A DNA stretch of 64,000 bases from NCBI GenBank assembly GCA_964527205.1, contig CAZGQG010000004.1:1-64000 (forward strand), given 5' to 3'. This document shows, piece by piece, positions 52,932 to 60,896 of this stretch; the first letter of the stretch is position 1; every line of letters starts with the position of its first letter. The notes beneath the pieces were generated by a model that had not been told where the DNA came from, did not search any database, and was given only the letters and a program-made list of their open reading frames with translations. The position numbers and the translations under genes are program-made. The DNA is from JARICQ01 sp964527205. Its GTDB lineage: Bacteria > Bacillota > Clostridia > Tissierellales > Tissierellaceae.

Positions 52932-53027
52932 TTTATCAACTCCAATATAAGTCATCATAGCTATATTAATCTCTATTAATAAGATATTTACCCTATATTT
53001 ATTATATCATGTGGCAAAAAAATTTAT

Positions 53028-54764
53028 TTATAAGATTTCCTTCTTGGCTATTTTATAAAACTCCTTGGCATAACTATACTGCCTAAGGGCATAGTCTCCT
53101 TGTTCCATACCAATATAGGTCCTGTATTCACTCCAATTACTCCATAGGAAACCACATAGGGCAACATAGGAATAGATCTTAATCCTAGTTTCCTTAGAAC
53201 AACCCTTAGAAAAATATATTTCTATTAGCCTGTCTATTTCCTCTTTATTATAGCCTGCAGATACAGCAAACATGGCTATATCTATATCTGGATCATGCAT
53301 ACCTGCATATTCCCAGTCTATAAGTCTTACCTCATCATCAAAGATAAGGAAATTATTTGGAACAGAGTCAATATGGCTAAGGATATACTTCCTATCCAGA
53401 CTTTCTATATAGTCCTTTAATTCCCACATTTTTCTCTTTACCTCATTATAATCTTTATGGATTGAATCTTCTTTTCCTCTTAGGGACTCATAGTATTCAA
53501 TTTTTTCGAAAAGATTGAATTCATGATCTACTTCTAGTTCTAAATTGTGTAATTCCTTTAATTTACCTATACATCTCCTTACATCCTCCAGGTCCTTAGG
53601 ATTGCACTCTCTGGCATTAGACCAGTATTCTGTTATCCTAAGTCCATTATTTGGATTAAAATAGGAGATTTTATCTGAAACATCATAGTCCATTAAAAGC
53701 TGATATACCTGGTATTCCTCTTTCCTGTCAATGATCTTATCCGTTCCCTCACCAGGTATACGAACCATATACTTCTTGTTTTGAAGTTCAAATTTAAAGG
53801 TATTGTTAGTCATGCCCTTTTTCAAGGCTACTATGGAGCTAATCTTCTCTGGAACCGTATTGAATATCTCTGCAATAAAGGAGATAAGTTCTGATTCTAA
53901 ATGGGGAGAATCAGGATCAAAGTGCCTTAGCTCTTCATAGGTATCAATACCAATAAAGCTTAGGGGTGCTTCAGTATTGGGAGAGACTAATATATTCCCA
54001 TCCTGAATCAAAGCCTCCTCCCAAACCTTGTCCTTGTAAAGAGGATCCTGGTAGAGCTCCTTTAGGTTCTCCCTTATAGCCCTAGCCTTCCTTTCAAGGA
54101 TATAGGCTATACCCATTAAGGACTCCTCCTTCTCAGGAGCTACCATAACCAATTCCTCTTCCTCATTTACCATCAATACACTCTTTTTATCCTTAATCTC
54201 TGAATTCATATACCAGGAATAAAGCTCTCTTTCTGAAAAAGGATTGTTTTTGTAATATATATCACTGGGAACAATATAAGAATTTCCCAAATATTCCTCT
54301 GCCAGGGCAAGGGAATGAAGACTATCCATCTCATCAAAATCCTCATTGTAGAGGAGTCTTACCCCATATTTCTCTTCTAAGTATTCAAATCTTTCCCTCA
54401 TGAAACCCAGAACAATGTAAATTTCTTCTATGCCTACCTCATGAAGCTGGCGGATGATTCTTTCAATTAGGACTTCTCCCCTGACCTTCAAGAGTCCCTT
54501 TGGTATCTTGGAATTAATGGGAGTCATACGGGTTCCAGGCCCAGCAGCTAAGATAATGGCATTCTTTGGCTTCTTTTTTTCTAATTCCCTCATTCCCTTG
54601 TCCGTTAGGGTGTGATCCTCATGGATAAATCCTCTTCTAATCAATTCAGTCAAAGATTCTTCTACTTCTTCCAAGGGATATTCACTTATCTCAGTTAAAA
54701 TATTTTGATCTATGTAGGACTGTTTTGAAAGTTCCTTAAGTATATCTAGTTCTTGTAAATTCAT
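53028..54764 (-). CDS. LicC-LicA fusion: nucleotidyltransferase plus choline kinase
   Basis: A 578-residue three-part protein. Residues 1-65 form a winged-helix-like region. Residues 70-290 are a nucleotidyltransferase (NAIILAAGPGTRMTPINSKIPKGLLKV) resembling LicC, CTP:phosphocholine cytidylyltransferase. Residues 300-578 are a choline/ethanolamine kinase-like domain (IVALKKGMTNNTFKFEL, SHIDSVPNNFLI, VRLIDWEYAGMHDPDIDIA). Together they would turn choline into CDP-choline, as used for phosphocholine decoration of surface polymers. A choline-capable OpuC transporter lies in the same window. The N-terminal helix-turn-helix could make it regulatory or simply be a fused domain. A TGATATAAT promoter element lies upstream. 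Confidence 0.82.
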   Translation of the reverse strand: MNLQELDILKELSKQSYIDQNILTEISEYPLEEVEESLTELIRRGFIHEDHTLTDKGMRELEKKKPKNAIILAAGPGTRMTPINSKIPKGLLKVRGEVLIERIIRQLHEVGIEEIYIVLGFMRERFEYLEEKYGVRLLYNEDFDEMDSLHSLALAEEYLGNSYIVPSDIYYKNNPFSERELYSWYMNSEIKDKKSVLMVNEEEELVMVAPEKEESLMGIAYILERKARAIRENLKELYQDPLYKDKVWEEALIQDGNILVSPNTEAPLSFIGIDTYEELRHFDPDSPHLESELISFIAEIFNTVPEKISSIVALKKGMTNNTFKFELQNKKYMVRIPGEGTDKIIDRKEEYQVYQLLMDYDVSDKISYFNPNNGLRITEYWSNARECNPKDLEDVRRCIGKLKELHNLELEVDHEFNLFEKIEYYESLRGKEDSIHKDYNEVKRKMWELKDYIESLDRKYILSHIDSVPNNFLIFDDEVRLIDWEYAGMHDPDIDIAMFAVSAGYNKEEIDRLIEIYFSKGCSKETRIKIYSYVALCGFLWSNWSEYRTYIGMEQGDYALRQYSYAKEFYKIAKKEIL

Positions 54765-54910
54765 AGCTTAATACCTCCTAAGATAATTATATCATAATTT
54801 TCTGTAAATCTCTCCACTATGACTATTCAGGCTTAAAGTAGCTAGCTATATAGGGATATATATATATAAAAGAAGCTATAAACTAGTTAATCTTATAAAA
54901 CCAAAAAAAT

Positions 54911-54930
54911 AAGGGGCCCTTAGGCCCCTT
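54911..54930 (-). terminator. Terminator of the HEAT-repeat lipoprotein gene
   Basis: AAGGGGCC-CTTA-GGCCCCTT, an 8-bp perfect stem; on the minus strand TATTTTTTT follows. Confidence 0.85.
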
Positions 54931-54958
54931 TAGATTATATGTTTTGCAATTGTTCATC

Positions 54959-56221
54959 TTACTTATTCTTTTCCCATATTTTATTATATTCCTCTAGTAT
55001 GTCTTCTTTTTCAGGATGACTTGAGGATTCTAGAACTCCCTTAAGATTGGTAAAGTCATCTCTGCTTCCATATTTATTTACTAGCTCAATTGCATATTTA
55101 GGAGCCAAGTAATAAATATCAGGGTCCTTTGCAATCTCAAACATAGGATCTATTAGTTCTCTGGAATTATAATAAGTAGACTGTCCTTCCCATTCCTTGA
55201 AGCTCTCAATATCACTGGTATTTTCTCTCTTTGCGCTGTTAATATAGTTTATTGCCTTAAAATGTGGCATTCTTTCACTTCTTGGCTGGTAATTAAGGTA
55301 GTCAATTGTAGCCCTATAGGCTTTTTCACTTGTTCCATCATAAATTGGAGGACCAAGCCAAAGCTTTACTAGGGAAGTCATGGCGTCTTCATGATATTCT
55401 TCCCTATCCTCATCCATTAAAACTTCCACAAGACTGTCTACAGCCCTATCATCTCCTAAATCTCCAACTCTTCTATAGGCTGCTCCTTTAACATCAACAT
55501 TCTCATCCTCCATCATTTCTATTAGTCTGTCTAGACTCCTATCTATTTCTTGTGATGAAGATATGCCCAATGTAGAGTTAGATCTAATAAGGGGATGTTC
55601 ATGCTGGGACATATTGAAAATAAAATCTGCTACTTCAGGATCTTCCATATGATATCTAAAGGTATTGGTTAATTGATTTAGGACAAAGGTATCTTCTTCT
55701 GTTTTAGCCAAATCTAGGAGCATTTTCATCTTATCAGCTTCTTCTTCTAAAGCAGATCTTAAGTTAGAGCCAGTTCTTTGGTCAAGCAATACCTGTCCCC
55801 TCACAAGTGGATCGGGACTTGCCAAAGCTTTTTCAAGAATTAAGCCCATATCTGGAAATACAGCCTTGTCTTTTCTTAAAAGTCCTAGTGCCTTATCAGT
55901 TTTATCAAATTTTATATTTAAAGTGTTTTCGAAGTTATCAGACTTTGCATATTTATAGGATTCCAGCAAGCTTAGATATTCATCCACACTTATATTGTTT
56001 CTATCCTCTACCAATGCATCTATTAGGTCCTCCTCTGTCATGTTTTCATAATCTATGTCCAGGCTCTCTCTCACTTGATCTTCTTCCTTCTCCTCTTCTT
56101 CTAGGTCTTCTAACTCTACTATTTCAGTTTCTACTTGGGATTCCTCTGCCTTATTTTCACATCCTATAAATAAGGAGCTTACAATTAAAAGCACTGCCAA
56201 TAAAATAAGGATTTTCTTCAC
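54959..56221 (-). CDS. HEAT-repeat-like lipoprotein
   Basis: A 420-residue exported lipoprotein. The signal ends in a lipobox (FIGC, Cys20), followed by a strongly acidic linker (about 25-60, many Glu/Asp). The rest is helical with HEAT/Armadillo-like units: ALASPDPLVRGQVLLDQ, MSQHEHPLIRSNSTLGISSS, RLIEMMEDENVDVKGAAYRRVGDLGDDRAVDSLVEVLMDED, MFEIAKDPDIYYLAPKYAIELVNKYG. Such arrays bind other proteins; no enzymatic motif is seen. It lies 25 bases after the zinc-ribbon gene 56247-57140 and is probably in its operon. Confidence 0.7.
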   Translation of the reverse strand: MKKILILLAVLLIVSSLFIGCENKAEESQVETEIVELEDLEEEEKEEDQVRESLDIDYENMTEEDLIDALVEDRNNISVDEYLSLLESYKYAKSDNFENTLNIKFDKTDKALGLLRKDKAVFPDMGLILEKALASPDPLVRGQVLLDQRTGSNLRSALEEEADKMKMLLDLAKTEEDTFVLNQLTNTFRYHMEDPEVADFIFNMSQHEHPLIRSNSTLGISSSQEIDRSLDRLIEMMEDENVDVKGAAYRRVGDLGDDRAVDSLVEVLMDEDREEYHEDAMTSLVKLWLGPPIYDGTSEKAYRATIDYLNYQPRSERMPHFKAINYINSAKRENTSDIESFKEWEGQSTYYNSRELIDPMFEIAKDPDIYYLAPKYAIELVNKYGSRDDFTNLKGVLESSSHPEKEDILEEYNKIWEKNK

Positions 56222-56246
56222 TTTAACCCCTCCTTATAGTCTTAGT

Positions 56247-57140
56247 TTAATCATATTTTCTTAGTCTATTTCTTTCACGTAGGCCTGCAATTGTTTCATC
56301 ACGCTCACTCCTAGCATTATAGGCAGCTGCCTTGCTAAAGGCTGATTCAAGCTTATCTCCCAGATCTTCATCTAACTTGCCCTTAAAGAGAGACTTGGTA
56401 GCAGAGGTGGATGCATCTCTCATACTAGCTCTTACTTCTTTTTTCTTTACCCCATAGTCTTCACTTTGCATTTCTACAGCTTCATTTATACTCTTCATAA
56501 GACTTATAGCATTTTCTCTTATCTTTTCTTTTTTCTTGCTTGATTCATTATCTGCAACTAGTAATTCTATTCCATGTAGATAGGGATGCTGTGTAAAGAT
56601 AGTAAGGTATAATTTTTTCATTTTTTCATCTGGATATTCCTTTAAGTCTGAAGTATTAAAGACAGTTCGGTCCTCTAATTTTTTAGTTCTGTTCTCATCC
56701 TTAAGGTCAGTATACTCACCGTGTATACAAGCTCCTTCCAATTCATCAGCATGGAAGACATCAAAGCTCTCATATTTTGGATGTTTTTCCCATATGGTGT
56801 AATTACGACTATCCTTATGATAGCGAAGTTCATATTTGCCTAGGTTTATACTGGTCCATGGGTGGTCAGCTGAAAGAGCTTCAGTTAATTTAGGATATTC
56901 AAAATCAGCAAAATATTGATTATAGATCTCTCTGTCTTTTTTTCTTTGTTCTAGGTGGGAATCAAGATCTGCTTTTTTCATATCTACAAGTTCAACAAAG
57001 GGACTAAGCATGGATTTTCTACATTTGTTGCAAACATATATCTTTTCTCCCTTATCTGCTAACTTTGCTCTATTAAGAGCTCCTACTTCCTCTTGGCACA
57101 AATAGCATTCATCTTTTTTTAAGAAACCAAATATTCCCAT
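56247..57140 (-). CDS. Zinc-ribbon (DUF4428-like) protein
   Basis: A 297-residue soluble protein beginning with a DUF4428-like ribbon: CYLCQEEVGALNRAKLADKGEKIYVCNKC, giving two CxxC pairs at 12-15 and 37-40. The middle is beta-rich and the C-terminal third is charged and helical (SMRDASTSATKSLFKGKLDEDLGDKLESAFSKAAAYNARSERDE). Its N-terminus resembles the protein at 45801 in the other nucleotidase block, but the C-terminal ribbon is absent. Function unknown. It heads a two-gene unit with the HEAT-repeat lipoprotein, behind a promoter carrying the CTAGCC palindrome. Confidence 0.7.
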   Translation of the reverse strand: MGIFGFLKKDECYLCQEEVGALNRAKLADKGEKIYVCNKCRKSMLSPFVELVDMKKADLDSHLEQRKKDREIYNQYFADFEYPKLTEALSADHPWTSINLGKYELRYHKDSRNYTIWEKHPKYESFDVFHADELEGACIHGEYTDLKDENRTKKLEDRTVFNTSDLKEYPDEKMKKLYLTIFTQHPYLHGIELLVADNESSKKKEKIRENAISLMKSINEAVEMQSEDYGVKKKEVRASMRDASTSATKSLFKGKLDEDLGDKLESAFSKAAAYNARSERDETIAGLRERNRLRKYD

Positions 57141-57186
57141 TTCCTCATCTCCTTTTATTCTCCTAGTTAGACTATCTTATAATCAA

Positions 57187-57231
57187 ATTATATCATTATT
57201 TTTTCCCATTGTACCTAGCCGCAGTGGCTAG
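57187..57231 (-). promoter_or_regulatory. Promoter with shared CTAGCC palindrome (block B)
   Basis: Minus strand: CTAGCCACTGCGGCTAG (57231-57215), 22 bases, then TATAAT (57192-57187) with an extended-10 TGA. The layout is identical to block A at 47137-47181. Confidence 0.6.
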
Positions 57232-57280
57232 TTTTATCCCTATAAGTTGATTTTCTTTCTCTTTCTTTGCAATTAAAAGA

Positions 57281-57313
57281 AGACACCATGCATATTATTC
57301 ATGCACAGTGTCT
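57281..57313 (-). terminator. Hairpin terminator after the CAP-domain gene
   Basis: AGACAC--TGCAT / ATGCA--GTGTCT; on the minus strand TCTTCTTTT follows. It overlaps the end of the gene region at 57318. Confidence 0.6.
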
Positions 57314-57317
57314 CCTT

Positions 57318-58418
57318 TTAATCTGAAAAATTCATAGCACACCAGTAACCCCTGGCTAATAAAATATAATCATTGTTTTTACTATTCTTATATATATCTC
57401 CCTTGTATCCTCTTGGTATTTTACTATACTTGACCTCTCTTATAGGATTATCTGTGTCCTTAAAGCCTATGCCTATTTTTCTTAAATTAGGGTCTACCAT
57501 GTTGGCATAGTGGCCCGGTGAATTGTAGAAGGACTTGTATATTTCCTCCCCTGTTCTATAGCCATAAGAACAATTTTCTGCTGCTGCTCTATAATTTAGA
57601 TTGAATTTATTGTATAGGTCCCTTAAAGTTCCGTAGGAACCTGTATGGGCCAGCTTGTTTTCCTTGTACATATCTTCTGCCTTGTACTGGGATATTTGAT
57701 TTAAAGTTTCATCTAATTCTAAAGGCTCTCTACCTAGACTTTTTCTTTCTTCATTTATCATTTCCAGTATTAGCTCTCTTTGATCCTGTTTTTCTCCCTT
57801 TGTCCATTCCCTATAGTTATTCTTATCTAGCTTAATGCCCTGAGCATTAATATAAGAATCTGATTCCTTAACATTGGTCTTCACTATAACAGGATCCTTA
57901 GATTCTAGATTAGCCATTTTTGGATCAGATAGCATTAGGACTGTATTGCTTGAAAAGTCCCAAGCTACCTTAAATCCAAGCTCATCCGCCAGGTCTCTAA
58001 GTTTGTAGTAATTGTGTCCTCCTATTAGATAGGCCATGAGAAAAACCTCTTCCCCGTCCTTGTAGAGTTTTGCTGTGCTTTTTCTTGCCTTTTCCTCTAT
58101 GTAGGGAGTACTGATTTGAGAGCCTGGACCCTCTCTTGTATATATACTAGAGGTCCTTAAATTTATGGCCTTCTTTTCTCCATTCCATTCTATTTGGAAT
58201 TCTGATTTTGTGTCTTTAAGTATATGGGCTACATCCCTTAACATAAAGTAATTGTTGCCTCCTATATTATAGGCCCTAGGGTCTCTTAGCTTCCCATCTA
58301 GACTTATATTCTGTTTTGTTGGAATTGCCCTTAAGGTTTTCTCTGCCCCTGCTTCTACTATTCCCCTGCTAGTTATCAAAAGTATGCCTACTAGTAGCAA
58401 TATTATTTTCTTTTTCAT
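57318..58418 (-). CDS. Secreted CAP (SCP/PR1, YkwD-like) protein with copper-amine-oxidase-N-like domains
   Basis: A 366-residue exported protein. A signal peptide (about 1-25) precedes two copper-amine-oxidase-N-like or related beta modules (about 30-165; NIGGNNYFMLRDVAHILKD and LIGGHNYYKLRDLADELGFKVAWD). A C-terminal CAP domain (about 215-366) follows: ILEMINEERKSLGREPLELDETLNQISQYKAEDMYKENKLAHTGSYGTL, AENCSYGYRTGEEIYKSFYNSPGHYANMVDPNLRKIGIGF and ILLARGYWCAMNF. The HTG and PGHYANM blocks mark the CAP pocket. Role unknown. It lies 18 bases after nucleotidase copy 2. Confidence 0.82.
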   Translation of the reverse strand: MKKKIILLLVGILLITSRGIVEAGAEKTLRAIPTKQNISLDGKLRDPRAYNIGGNNYFMLRDVAHILKDTKSEFQIEWNGEKKAINLRTSSIYTREGPGSQISTPYIEEKARKSTAKLYKDGEEVFLMAYLIGGHNYYKLRDLADELGFKVAWDFSSNTVLMLSDPKMANLESKDPVIVKTNVKESDSYINAQGIKLDKNNYREWTKGEKQDQRELILEMINEERKSLGREPLELDETLNQISQYKAEDMYKENKLAHTGSYGTLRDLYNKFNLNYRAAAENCSYGYRTGEEIYKSFYNSPGHYANMVDPNLRKIGIGFKDTDNPIREVKYSKIPRGYKGDIYKNSKNNDYILLARGYWCAMNFSD

Positions 58419-58436
58419 CTTTTCCCCCTTCTTCTC

Positions 58437-59909
58437 TTATATACTATAAACTAAGCGACCCTCTACCTCCTCATTTACATTTGGATGGGTCCTTAGCCAC
58501 TCTTCTATAACATCATAATCTGAGGTGCTTATAAGCTTGCCTGGTCCCCTAGCTGTAAGTTCCTCTTTGTCTATACCTAGGTTTTTCTTAGAATTTGCAG
58601 CATGGTAGCCTTGGATTGTAAGTGTGTATTCCCTATCATCCTCCACTTCCCTTCCATATAGCTTTAAGCATTCTAATTCTTCCCTAGAATCTGAATACAG
58701 AGCCTGGACATTTTTATTGACCTGGAAGTATTCTCCTTCACCATTCCTATTTTCAAGTCTCATAATATGACTAAAAATTGTCTTTAGATTCTCACCACTT
58801 ACCCAGTATTTAATTAGGCTATCCTCATAGGGAAAACCTGCCTTTAAACTGGCTAGAGTAATTACTGGACCTAATTCTTCAGTTCTTATGGAACCTGAGC
58901 CTAGGAGCATTAGATCTGTCTCAGCATTGTCAGCTAGGGCATCTGCAAATAAATTGCCTAGGGAAGTTTCCTCCTCTCTGGATGGGTGGGTAAGTTTTCT
59001 TGATAGTCTAGATATTATAACATTATATTTTTCATCAACTCGGTCCTTATAATATGCTATAAACTGCTCTAAACTGTGATCCACCTCTGCTATTTCATTG
59101 TTGATTGGAACTAATTCCCATTCCCAATCCATAATGGAATTGCTCTTCTCATCCACAACAATATCAAATCTTCCTATTTGATCAGTTCCATAGCCAGCCT
59201 GGGCAATGACAATATCATTGACCACTGCAGGTTGGTCTAAAATAGTATGGGTGTGGCCCCCAAGGATCATATCCACTCCCCATTCTGGATTTAATAAGCT
59301 TGCTAACTTCAGGTCTGATTCAAATCCTATATGGGTGAGGAGAACTGTTAGGTCTATATCATGGTTCTTATAGGCATTGCAGATTTTTCCTACTTCTTCC
59401 ACTGCATCTTCAATAGATACAAAGGTTCCTATTAGCCTATCTAGGGCTATCTTATCCATTACCATTTCAGTGATAACCCCAATAAACATTATGTCAAAGC
59501 CTCCAACATTAATTATCTTATAGGGTGTCATTAATCTTTTCCCATAGTATTTAATATAGAGATTTGCATTGACAATGGGAAAGTTTGCCACCTTTTCAAG
59601 AAATAATAAATGAGGAAGACCGTAATCAAGCTCATGATTACCTAGGGTAACCACGTCTGGTGATAGGAAATTCATTAGCTGTATGGTTGATACTCCTTTG
59701 AATTCAGAATCAATAATTGAGCCCTGAATCATATCTCCAGAGATGGTGTAAATGACATTTTCCTCTTCTTCCCTTACCTTATTTATATAGCCAGAAAGTA
59801 GGCCTAAACCTCCAATAAGCTTGCCACTTTCCTCTTCTATTTCAGCCATAAAATCCCCATGCATATCATTGGAATGTAGGATTGTAAATTTTTGTGTTTT
59901 CTTCTTCAT
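58437..59909 (-). CDS. Cytosolic 5'-nucleotidase / cyclic-phosphodiesterase family protein, copy 2
   Basis: A 490-residue UshA-like protein, the same length as the copy at 44307-45779 and identical to it over long blocks (for example LSPDVVTLGNHELDYGLPHL, and GGHTHT, DALADN and LLGSGSIR). The metal site (ILHSNDMHGDF, SGDMIQGS, GNHELDYG, GGHTHT) and the C-terminal substrate domain are intact, and there is no signal peptide. Differences cluster in the linker near 290-310 and at the C-terminal end. It is followed by the CAP-domain gene. Two active copies with different partners suggest sub-functionalisation. Confidence 0.85.
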   Translation of the reverse strand: MKKKTQKFTILHSNDMHGDFMAEIEEESGKLIGGLGLLSGYINKVREEEENVIYTISGDMIQGSIIDSEFKGVSTIQLMNFLSPDVVTLGNHELDYGLPHLLFLEKVANFPIVNANLYIKYYGKRLMTPYKIINVGGFDIMFIGVITEMVMDKIALDRLIGTFVSIEDAVEEVGKICNAYKNHDIDLTVLLTHIGFESDLKLASLLNPEWGVDMILGGHTHTILDQPAVVNDIVIAQAGYGTDQIGRFDIVVDEKSNSIMDWEWELVPINNEIAEVDHSLEQFIAYYKDRVDEKYNVIISRLSRKLTHPSREEETSLGNLFADALADNAETDLMLLGSGSIRTEELGPVITLASLKAGFPYEDSLIKYWVSGENLKTIFSHIMRLENRNGEGEYFQVNKNVQALYSDSREELECLKLYGREVEDDREYTLTIQGYHAANSKKNLGIDKEELTARGPGKLISTSDYDVIEEWLRTHPNVNEEVEGRLVYSI

Positions 59910-60064
59910 AATTTATCTCCTCTTTACCTATAATTATTAGGCCTTTCCAAGGACTTAAGCCTTATATATCCAAGTAGGAACAAACAAATCTACCAAAAGC
60001 CATATTTAGTTTCTAAATTACCTATATATTATATATAAAAAACACAGGGTTAGCAATACAAAGA

Positions 60065-60102
60065 AAAAACGCCTTTATCATCAATAGATAAGGGCGTTTT
60101 TT
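60065..60102 (-). terminator. Terminator of the superoxide dismutase gene
   Basis: AAAACGCC-TTTATC / GATAA-GGGCGTTTT; on the minus strand a T-run follows (GGCGTTTTTTC). Confidence 0.85.
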
Positions 60103-60144
60103 TATTCTTTAAATTTTTCTATTTAATTGTTTTTCTTACGGGTT

Positions 60145-60753
60145 TTACTTTGCTTTCTTATAAAGTTCTTCTGCTTTCTTCCAGTCTACTACATTCCACC
60201 ATTTGTCTATATATTCTGCTCTCTTGTTTTTATATTTTAGATAATAAGCATGCTCCCATACGTCTATACCTAATACTACTTTCTTGCCATCTGAGATTGG
60301 ACTATCCTGATTTGGAGTAGAAACTATTTCCAATTTGTCATTGTCAAGTACTAACCAAGCCCATCCACTACCAAATTGTCCAGTTGCCGCTTTTTTGAAA
60401 TCTTCTTTAAACTTATCAAAACCTCCAAGATCTTTATCAATCTTTTCAGCTAATTCTCCTTCAGGTTTTCCACCACCATTTGGTGACATCATTTCCCAGA
60501 ATAATAAGTGATTATAATATCCACCACCGTTATTTCTTACAGCTGTTCTTATTGATTCTGGTAACTTATCTAGAGATTTCAATATTTCTTCAATTTCCAT
60601 ATTTTGGTACTCATCATGTCCTTCTAAAGCTTTATTTAAATTATCTGTATATCCTTGATGATGTTTAGAATGATGAGTTTCCATAGTTTCCTTATCAATA
60701 TGGGGTTCTAAAGCATCATATGCATAATTTAATTCTGGTAATTTAAAAGTCAT
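60145..60753 (-). CDS. sodA: Superoxide dismutase (Fe/Mn)
   Basis: A 202-residue cytosolic enzyme that converts superoxide to oxygen and peroxide. Metal ligands are His27 (METHHSKHH), His82 (GGGYYNHLLFWE), Asp164 and His168 (DVWEHAYY). GGGYYNH and GQFGSGWAWLV favour manganese or a cambialistic enzyme, but the metal cannot be fixed from sequence. The gene is a single unit with its own terminator. A Fur-type box overlaps the -35 of a sigma-B-like promoter about 55-85 bases upstream. Confidence 0.95.
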   Translation of the reverse strand: MTFKLPELNYAYDALEPHIDKETMETHHSKHHQGYTDNLNKALEGHDEYQNMEIEEILKSLDKLPESIRTAVRNNGGGYYNHLLFWEMMSPNGGGKPEGELAEKIDKDLGGFDKFKEDFKKAATGQFGSGWAWLVLDNDKLEIVSTPNQDSPISDGKKVVLGIDVWEHAYYLKYKNKRAEYIDKWWNVVDWKKAEELYKKAK

Positions 60754-60805
60754 TGTATATCTCTCCTCTATATATTAAGTTAGTAATTTTCTTCCTAGTA
60801 TATAG

Positions 60806-60837
60806 ATGCCCAATTTTCTAATTGATAAACATTATCA
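60806..60837 (-). promoter_or_regulatory. Sigma-B-like promoter of sodA with an overlapping Fur-type box
   Basis: Minus strand: GTTTAT (60830-60825), 13-base spacer, GGGCAT (60811-60806). The palindrome TGATAATGTTTATCA (60837-60823) covers the -35 and differs by one base from the Bacillus Fur box TGATAATNATTATCA. Confidence 0.55.
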
Positions 60838-60896
60838 TTGAAAGTTTTTTATTTTAAGCCATTATTCTTAAATATTCACCAAAATTATAAAAAATC

